Of a stretch of 64,000 nucleotides of DNA, positions 55,867 through 64,000 are shown piece after piece. The notes below the pieces were generated by a model. It searched no databases. It was given only the letters and a program-made list of their open reading frames with translations, and had not been told where the DNA came from. The translations under genes were made by a program, and so were the position numbers. The stretch comes from Alitta virens. Its lineage: Eukaryota; Annelida; Polychaeta; Phyllodocida; Nereididae. The DNA is taken from assembly GCA_932294295.1 (NCBI GenBank), contig OW028573.1, positions 3,824,001-3,888,000 on the forward strand, read 5' to 3'. Within the stretch, counting starts at the first letter, position 1. The number at the start of each line of letters is the position of its first letter.

Positions 55867-57251
55867 TAAAGACGTTACTATTTCCAAATAAGGACGAAAC
55901 TCGTACGGCTGTAAAAATGCCGTGCTACTAAAGTTGATGTGAAAGATTGACAAAAACCTAATATGCTAAAAGTTAATTAATGTAGCTGCATAATAAAATT
56001 TAAATTGTGAAAATCGGACCAAAATTGACTAAGTTATGACTTCGAATAATCATGGACGTTCACGACGCTGCAACAGCTGCATGCTGACGCTGCAATCAGT
56101 CTTGTTCCCATTCGAAATAAAGCTTGGTTTCGTGTAATTTTATTTAATACCATTTTAATAATTCTTGCAACTGTTATCAGAGAATCAGATATGTATAATA
56201 GGATGATTTCTAACATTTCTAACACTATCATAATTGTTATAAAGTGCATTAAATATTCTTGGAAATTTGATTTCTTAGAAGTATTACTTTGCAAGTTTGC
56301 ATTGACATAACTGTATTTGTTTCCACAGAAACAGTTGTTACATGTTTTACGGATGCCATGCACACGAAGCTTAATAAAAATCATGGAATGATGCACGTTA
56401 TACATGTTTATATATATTTGGGTGTGGCGTCGATCCTTTCCTTTGAAATTGGTTGTAAGGTAGGGAGCAATAGTCAATGGGTTATTCTTTGTGGTTCAAA
56501 GGTTTGATTTACTCTTACTTCATCTTGAAATTTGGCCCGCATATCGGATTTTGAATGACAAACGAGCCATATGATTTTGATGACTATTTTAAAATTATCT
56601 ATGAAGATTCCTAAGAAATAAAAGAAACGCTACCCAAGATACCATACCAGGTCAGCTCATGTTAGCCTGATGTGGCCTTGGGCTGATGTGACATGGTATC
56701 CGGGATGTGGTCTTGTGGGAACATGGATGCGACGTTATATTCTGGAAAGCGTAAAGATCGAATAAGTCACAGAAAGCTGGCATTATCTATAAATGAGACG
56801 TGATGGGCACTGATGTTAGGTAGAGACCCACTTCATGAGCGAAAGAGATAACTCAGCAAGCTTGCGCGTATCCGCACTGGCTGGCATTGACAGGAACCAA
56901 TTTAAGGAAATTACCAAAAAGTCCAGCCAGTTCTGTGTTTAATCCAGGAGTATGTTACCAATCTCGTGAGCTTGCCATATAGGGGGCATTGGTGTCACGA
57001 ACTAACCCTAGATGGCAGTAGCTGTACTACTAAAATTTAGTCAAAAGACGTGAAAAAACTGCCTGATTCAGAGGAACCTCAAAGGTGTGAAACGGAAAGG
57101 GTGTGGCCGGTTTTTTCCTCAACTGGTAGTTGTGCTTTATTCGGGTAATGATACGTTATACAATCAGCATCAAAATAAACGCCACATGTAAAACGGATAA
57201 ATATTTCTGTGTGAGAGGTCTCTCTACATGTAATATCTCAAGGAAAATATT

Positions 57252-57588
57252 GTTCACTGTGTCGTCACCTCACGGCCCAGTGACCTAATTATGAATTTCT
57301 TTGCTAGCTTACCTAGTTAAACAAAATGATTGGTTAAAACTATGTAGCCGATAGGATAAGTATAGACTTAAGAAATCTTCTCTTAAAAATACAAGAGAAA
57401 TTGCCTGCTTGTCAGAAAAAGAATTGCTCAGCACATGAACATCTAATTATACTGTAATTTCATTGTTAGACCTTTAATGCCATAAGCCAGCCTATAGACT
57501 TAAGAAATATTGATTAATTTACTGTAAACGAGCAAAACATGTACATAATTAGGTTGCTGGGCTGTGAGGTGACGACACACAGTGTAAC
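57252..57588. mobile_element. MITE with GTCGTCACCTCAC termini
   Basis: The left end GTTCACTGTGTCGTCACCTC is matched by the right end, reverse complement GTTACACTGTGTGTCGTCAC, both continuing to GCCCAG and CCTAATTATG. The arms extend over at least 45 bp with decay inward. The internal word TATAGACTTAAGAAAT occurs twice. No clear target duplication. Confidence 0.6.
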
Positions 57589-57599
57589 TAATAACAAAC

Positions 57600-59259
57600 G
57601 ACTTAAAAGCACAGGTTACCGCCAGTGTGTCCCCATCTTTAATCTCTAAGGTCTTATTTATCACTTTGGGTATGTTCAACAGACCACGAAGTTACCCACT
57701 TCTCGCACCATTAATCAAGAAATAACATGAAAGACTCAAAAATGAAGGAGAAGCAAAACAATTCGTGGCAGCAGCTTCACATGCAAACATGTGAGAGCAC
57801 TTTTTAAGATGCCCCAGTTGGTCACATTCTAGGAAATGTTTCAACTAATGTAGACCACGTGAAATAATTCTTATTTTTTTGCAGTGTAACATCAAAGTCC
57901 TGTACATTTGGCACAACCGTAAACGTGATTGAGAATAAACAATTACTGCTAATCAATGACCTGCGTGTGTCAGTTTTAAGCAGTGCAGGGCAGGCACATT
58001 TTCTTTATAAAGAACTGTGGCATGTATCAAGCATAATGGGGGTGTTGCCCTGTGTAATGAAACCACACATTTAACAGCCACAAATGCACATACAGTGCAT
58101 GCTTTTTACCAAATCTTTCAGAAAATGAGCAACAATTCGTTTTTTATGCATTGAGAGTGTTTTTCAACATGTTGGTGCTCTTGGTGCCCAACCTGCTCAG
58201 ATTTCCACAATCTTCTGTATCTTCTAATGAGCTATTGTCTTCTAAATCATATTAATTATGACAGAAGATCTATTTTTGTTGCTTAAAAACTTTAATCAAG
58301 ATGGCAAACAAAGACTGACTGACCTTCAAGGTGCATCAAGCTTAAAAACTAATTTTGAATGAAACAGTTTAAAACGTTTAAAACTACCTTCCTTGGGTAA
58401 TAGCGCATTATTGGAGTTTGATAAACCAACAAGGTGTACCACTCTTTTCATGATAGCTATGTTCTTTTTTCTGTGTGCAGATGTCTTCTCCGTTATTCTG
58501 GCTTCAGTGCCCTTTTGTAAGGCTTTCACACAGTCCGTGTTGTTCCCTATTGGACTTAGCCTAATGTGATAAATATAACCCTAGGGACACAGGGAGATTT
58601 CTCACTAATGTGGAATTCTGTGTTTTGGTCCTTTGACACTTCAATATTCTTATGAACCTGCAATACCTCTTTGGACAAAATGCACATATACTTTAGGCTT
58701 TGCATCTTTTTTATTTTTTGTCTGCTGTTCAGTGTGCAGTTGAATATTTCGTTCTCCTCAAGGGTCCTTTCCAATGCTGACCACCTACATGTATGCAGTC
58801 ACACTTCTATCTTGTTTGTCTCCTCTGTTGCTATCTATATGATAAAAGGGTCGACCTGTGGTCCTGCTGCTGCTGTTACGTGATTCCCATGAGGGTATCC
58901 CTATCTAGACACCCAGCCACTGTCCACCTTTCTAATGTGACTATTTTCGTCCTCTCTTGAGTCAAGAACGAGGCGACCTATTCACCATTTCCATTTTCAG
59001 CCACTGGTAACACCTGAGACATGTGCTATTCTCACATTTATGGAAAAACTGCATGTGTTCATTATTAGGGATGGGATGGGTCATATTATGCACCAGGTAT
59101 GACGCAATATGTGACTGATGCGAGTAATTCATATTAACATTTGAGTGTAACACTATAGCTGCCTCTCACCTGCTATAAATGCTTACATTTCATCCGATTT
59201 CTAGCAACCATGTCATCATGAATCAATTACTAGGACACGAAATGTTTTCACGAAATTTT
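57600..59259. other. non-coding, no gene recognised
   Basis: Interval between the MITE and the 3' UTR of Ly6 copy 3. Only short frames. Confidence 0.4.
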
Positions 59260-59265
59260 TTTATT
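59260..59265 (-). terminator. AATAAA polyadenylation signal, Ly6 copy 3
   Basis: AATAAATAAA on the minus strand about 375 nt after the stop codon of Ly6 copy 3. Confidence 0.45.
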
Positions 59266-59636
59266 TATTTAATGTACAAATATATTATCAGTATATACAG
59301 TGGGAGTCGCAAACACAACTCCTTCAAAAAGTAAATGCCACCGTGTACAAAAGTGTGAAATGTAAAAATATAAAATCAAAGTATATTACACATAAATATA
59401 GAAGAGATCCACTCTGTAGTATGAATGCCGAGGCAACAAAAACCACTGCTTGACTGGCATTAAACTGGCAACAAAATACTTTTGAATATAATTAATTTGA
59501 TTGAAGAAAATATCACTGTCCATTGGAGTACCCTTAAGCACGGCAAGGAGGCTTTCAACAGCTGGTCAAGGAGGCATTTCGACTGAGGAGTCTAGCCTCC
59601 TAGAGTCCTACGTCACTTGTGGGGCATAGGGAGCGT

Positions 59637-59782
59637 TTATTTCTTCACTAGAGCTTCAGGGATTTCTCCATTGTTGCATCTGTCCCCTTTACAAAAGCAG
59701 TATGTAGAGCCAGCCTGCAGGTGACATCCCAATTTCTTCGGGTCCACATTATACTCTTCGTGGTAACATCCTCGCAGGACAT
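59637..59782 (-). CDS. Ly6/uPAR-domain protein copy 3, last exon only
   Basis: Acceptor CACTGTTGCAG followed in phase 1 by VLRGCYHEEYNVDP, LGCHLQAGSTYCFCKGDRCNN and a short tail, GEIPEALVKK, then stop. Exact counterpart of exon 3 in copies 1 and 2, with all five cysteines. No KCYQC-type exon was found on the minus strand between 59783 and 64000, so exons 1-2 probably lie beyond the window, unless this is an orphan exon. The sequence shows no hydrophobic C-terminal tail. Confidence 0.85.
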
Positions 59783-62700
59783 CTGCAACAGTGACGTCAT
59801 CAGTATTATAATGACCATTGCCCATCACCACCCATCACCGACTATCAGCTTGTGTTTTTATTTAGTTAACAAGAGGCATGTGACATAAGCAGATTGGCCT
59901 GCTCAGTCTCATTGTTAATTATGGCCTATTATATCGTGTCTGTGTCACATCTGGGTCTTCCAAACTCTTATGTCCCATAAATCTCCCCAAATTGAGTGGC
60001 CTCCGAATCATGTCAAGTTCTTTATTCATTCTCGGCTCATCTTATCCGCTCCTCTTTTAACACGACAACCTAGCATGGGCTGCGTGGGAGGAAGAATAAT
60101 GATCACGAATGAAAAAGGGTCTGACTGATTCGTGCCATCATTTGCCGTCTTTTTTCCCCCATTACTATCCCTCTTATTTACAGGACACGACAATGGATGT
60201 TATAACTCCATAGTTATTTTTCCTCACTATTGTTTTGTCATGGAGCTTAGGGCGGATACCATTGTTTTTTGTTTTTTTTTTGGAACTGCAATGTCATAAC
60301 AGTTCTTGAGGCAGTAGTTAGCGAAAGCAACTTTTTGTACATTTCTGACTTTTTGGAATGTTTCACTAACCTTCGAAAATTTTACAATGTTTGGAATTAG
60401 AGACCGCCATTGCTATGTTTGACAATCGAATCAGTCAGTCTTTATTGAGTTAATCGGCCTTAATTATTTTGAATTAGTGAATGATAAACTGGTATCCCAT
60501 TTGACGTTATTAATAACCATTTTTAAGACTATGATTACAATGTGAAAACAAGTAACGTAATTAGGACCAATTCGCTGTTGGAAGAACTCTGGTGATTCCT
60601 TAAGGTAGTATTAATGGTTGAGTTCTACAGTCTATCACTGGGTCATCATTGGAGTGGATATCTACAATAGGTTTTCCCCAGAGCTGAGTAAGGTAATTAC
60701 AGTGATAAACTGAAATGTCCTGTTTCCATGAATAGATTAGAGCCACTCACCAGTCTTCACAAAACGCAGTTTAGTGACTACCTTTTTAGATAACTTCACT
60801 AACTTTGGACAATTTGACTGCGTCTAAAATGAATGACAGGCCAAATGGAACAAATTTATCATTCAGTCCGCTTTAGTCAGTGTCGGATATATCATAAGTC
60901 TGACTAATTTGTTATTAAATTAATATAGAGGTTCATTTGTTCTAGCAAGGCACAGTCAAGATGATTAAAATCTTCTGCAAACAGATTTTTAGTGCAGAAC
61001 CCAGGGCATCATTACAGAGAGCAGCCCATCGATGGAAATGACAGTTTCACCCTTTCAAAGCAACCTGGATGGTACTGTAGCCTACCCTATGTAATTACTG
61101 GAGGAAAATGACTGTAAAATTACTGCCATGTGGATCCTTGGATGTACAAATTGCGCCGCATCCCGGCTAATCACATGTCATATCTGATGAGCCTCTAAAT
61201 AACCGACCATTCTTTGCACTTCATCTCCTAGTTTCTGTTGGTGGGTGTTCTTGAGAGAGCATTGCAGATTCAGTACAGTTACTTTCATTGTAAACGGCCC
61301 GTCAAATTCAAACTAGACAAAGCTATCATAGCTGGCTACTCAAAACCGGATCTAAAAGAACATATTTATGATATTTTACATTAATTTCTTACACGTTTAC
61401 CGAGGTTTATATTTATCTGGTAATAGATGTAAGCCGATTTTTAGCTATAGAAGTGGACAGAGGCAGCTGGCTTTAGCATGTTTAGACCACAGCCAGATAC
61501 AGGTCGCTACAGACAGCTAGAGTCGACCATATTTTATGAAACTAATTGTAGACTGTCAGTAGGATGTATATTTTTTCTTTAGAAAGCTCCAAAGTATGTC
61601 AGGTGAATCCAGCACTCCCGGCTGAGATACTACCTTAACCAATGGGAGACGTAGATTCACATGACGTCTCCTGGGGTTTGTTGCAAAATATATGAGTTCT
61701 GCTGTAATGCAACATCGACAAGCGCACATGCCTTTAATTTCCACCTCAGAATGTTTCATAAATGAATAGCCTGGTGAAGACCAAACCGCCAAAGCCACCA
61801 AGAGTATTAAATATTACTTTGTAACTGAAGATTATTTTCTTCTCCAGCTTTTCAATCGGAATATCATCTCTCAACCTAGGAATATTTAGAGACTTAATAT
61901 TCTTGGTCTCAACTAACACAGAGACGGCTATGCATCAAACCTTAATGCGTAATATCAGAAACATGGCTTTTGAGTTATATCACTGGAAATATTCTAGGCT
62001 AAGTATGCTTCATAATATTACAAGACTCCCATGGATTGTTGAAAATTATGACTACTGCGATGTGAGGTAATATTAATTATAGCATTCCACACTACATGGA
62101 ATCATGGAATCACTAATCCATGGCATGTCTAATCAACAGAAACATCACCCGAAGTGTGATAAACATTGTCATCATTTTCTGAATACCTATGGCATACTTT
62201 CCCTAATAATATGCTTCTGGGATAAACCCCTGCATGAGATCTCGTGTGGCCCATATATTAAAGAGTTTCATGTGCATTCTTATTTGCTTTTTCCAGTAGG
62301 CCTATAGTTCTTAATAATGTCCTTATTAGTTTTTTTTTTTTGTTTTTTTTTGTGTCCCATTAACTGCTTAACAAGTTTAGATTATGCCTAGCGAATATCA
62401 TGTGAAAGTTACAGATATGGCCGTTTTGAGACTGGCGCCGGATAACAACAGGAAAGACAGCCAATGCTGTCCCATCTGCTGTACTTGAAATAATAAGGTC
62501 AATTTTTACATTAGAAAATACGACATAATTCCTTAATACATCTCCAAAAATTATGTACAGGGTCCACCACTTTGCTGTTTTGTGAAACAGACTGGCCGCT
62601 GATCACTAATCCATGGTTGAAAAAATGCCAAGAGCGGGATCGAGATGACCATTTACAGCAGGAAACCATCTAAACGGGTGGCTGTTAGTGCAAAAGGGGT

Positions 62701-64000
62701 TTTGGTCTTTGTACACCCCAAGGCACAAGCCAATAGAGAGTTGCCATGGATATGCGCAGAGAACCAATAGGAAAGAGACCCCTGGAAAAAGGGGCCCTTG
62801 ATATACTTGTGTCGAAGAGAAGATTACTCAGTTTACTAGCTGGAGCTGACCATTACTTTGCACCTATACATTACCTATACATTACATATATGTTTGAATT
62901 AAAAGCCACCCTCTCTTGCAAAGCTACACTCTGTGTTACATGAGTTATTCCTCAACCATAATACATTACAAATACATAATACTATGACAAATTTCAAAGA
63001 AAGAATACTTGCTTGAGCTTCAGATCATTTGCATAGGTGTTTATTCCTTTCACCAATGGGTCACTTGGTCAATATTCTTCATAAAAGGTTCCGTCAGCAT
63101 TAATGCGTGTCATGACAGATAGCATGAAGTGAGGTAGCAGCATGGAATGAAGCAGATCATTCTTGCTTTGATGCTTTAGGCCAAAGGACATAGGCAATTC
63201 GATTTCTAAGCATTAACATCTTATGTGCATCTAGTATGCATAGACCTTCAAAGGAGTCCATGTTCCATAGGAATATCTGCTTAATTCCAACTGAATTCCA
63301 GCTGATAGTGATAGGCTTGGACATTGCTTATGTTGGGTGACCCAAATAAGATTTGACAATGTCGTATTATTACCAGGCATATGTGGTGGCCTCTGTGGTC
63401 TGACATTTAAGGATAATTCAGCCATCCTCCCCTGAAGGCTTCCTGTATTACAACAGACGTCAAGTCACATCAACTTCATGCACATATTGTGAAGTGAATT
63501 CAAACTTTTGTCTGCGGCATAATCCTCTGTCCGTCCAGTCCTAGAGACACGGATTTTCGTCGATTTCTCAGCAGCTACAAAGTCAACATCTTTCACCTAG
63601 AGAGACAAATAAACCACCATTCTGCTGCTGCTTAACTGCTCCAGTAACTGAATTTCATATCTTCATTGTGGTCAGATACATTTTTGCCTGTGTTTAGACC
63701 AGTGCCACACATCTCCATAGGATTAACATTAGGAATAATTGTGTTCTGGTGCCGGAAATATTTAATGAAGCAACAGATAAAGTTAATCAGAAACACGTCA
63801 CGGACGATCTTGACGTCATTAGGCCACCTGGTGGATAATGTAGCCCTGGACACTTTTAGTTAATAAGCAGTTTCAATGGCGGACAGAGTATATATTTGTG
63901 ACTACTTCAAAAGAAGTCACCGTCTAATGATATTCCTTTACAGAAGCTTGAAAGTCTAAAAGGAGAAGGGCACATGGCAGTCTCATTTGAAATACGTCCA
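59783..64000 (-). other. presumed intron of Ly6 copy 3; no exon recognised
   Basis: No second or first Ly6 exon was recognised by eye, and only short chance frames are present. Poly-T tracts occur near 60270 and 62332. No repeat family was assigned. Confidence 0.45.

Noticed and set aside
56034..56477. 147-codon minus-strand frame
   Set aside because: No recognisable motif, AT-rich, next to a decayed inverted repeat; most likely chance.
13143..59782. Ly6 genes as three-finger toxins
   Set aside because: The fold is shared, but the ten-cysteine CNN pattern, exon structure and tails fit the general Ly6/quiver-like family; nothing points to a venom role.

Overview
The window looks like AT-rich nuclear DNA from an invertebrate animal, probably a marine lophotrochozoan such as a mollusc or brachiopod. 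This is an inference: genes are split by GT/AG introns, long non-coding stretches are filled with degraded LINEs, tRNA-derived SINEs and small inverted-repeat transposons, and a tyrosine-recombinase retrotransposon is present. Nothing prokaryotic is seen and the species cannot be named from sequence alone.

Host genes. Three paralogous genes for small secreted Ly6/uPAR (three-finger) proteins of the quiver/sleepless-like type lie in tandem, all on the minus strand. Copy 1 (13143-16401, three exons) carries a cysteine-free, highly charged tail of about 380 residues after the Ly6 domain. Copy 2 (36502-40629, three exons) is a compact 194-residue secreted protein. Of copy 3 only the last exon (59637-59782) is found; its upstream exons are probably beyond 64000. 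All introns are phase 1. Copies 1 and 2 have a TATA box about 50 nt before the first ATG. None ends in a hydrophobic GPI-type tail.

Mobile DNA. (a) 21324-30218 is a nested stack. A minus-strand CR1/Jockey-type LINE (LINE-B) is broken by a nearly complete plus-strand LINE (LINE-A, 23268-27412) and by a plus-strand fragment of a third LINE (LINE-C, 28382-29984). LINE-C in turn contains a 5'-truncated LINE-A copy (29210-29698, 8-bp target duplication). When the insertions are mentally removed, LINE-B reading resumes cleanly at both sites. (b) 41888-47100 is a Ngaro/PAT-like (DIRS order) retrotransposon with gag-like, RT-RNase H and tyrosine recombinase reading frames and split direct repeats in the order A1...B1-A2...B2. 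B1 and A2 overlap on TAA, which is probably the recombination core. (c) 47281-48332 is a divergent minus-strand LINE-A relative. (d) 17456-19573 is a foldback-like element whose arms are built from CTGACGTCAG-type palindromes, flanked by a 12-bp direct repeat. (e) Many MITE-like elements occur, including one hAT-type with a perfect 8-bp duplication (2939-3265), pogo-like ones at 5241 and 53138, and others at 33551, 34178, 52701, 55321 and 57252. (f) A dispersed tRNA-derived SINE family occurs at about 3.4, 12.6, 48.9 and 49.2 kb.

Other. A partial NADAR (YbiA-like) domain lies on the minus strand at 30935-31258. The remaining sequence is non-coding or not recognised; most short reading frames there look like chance.
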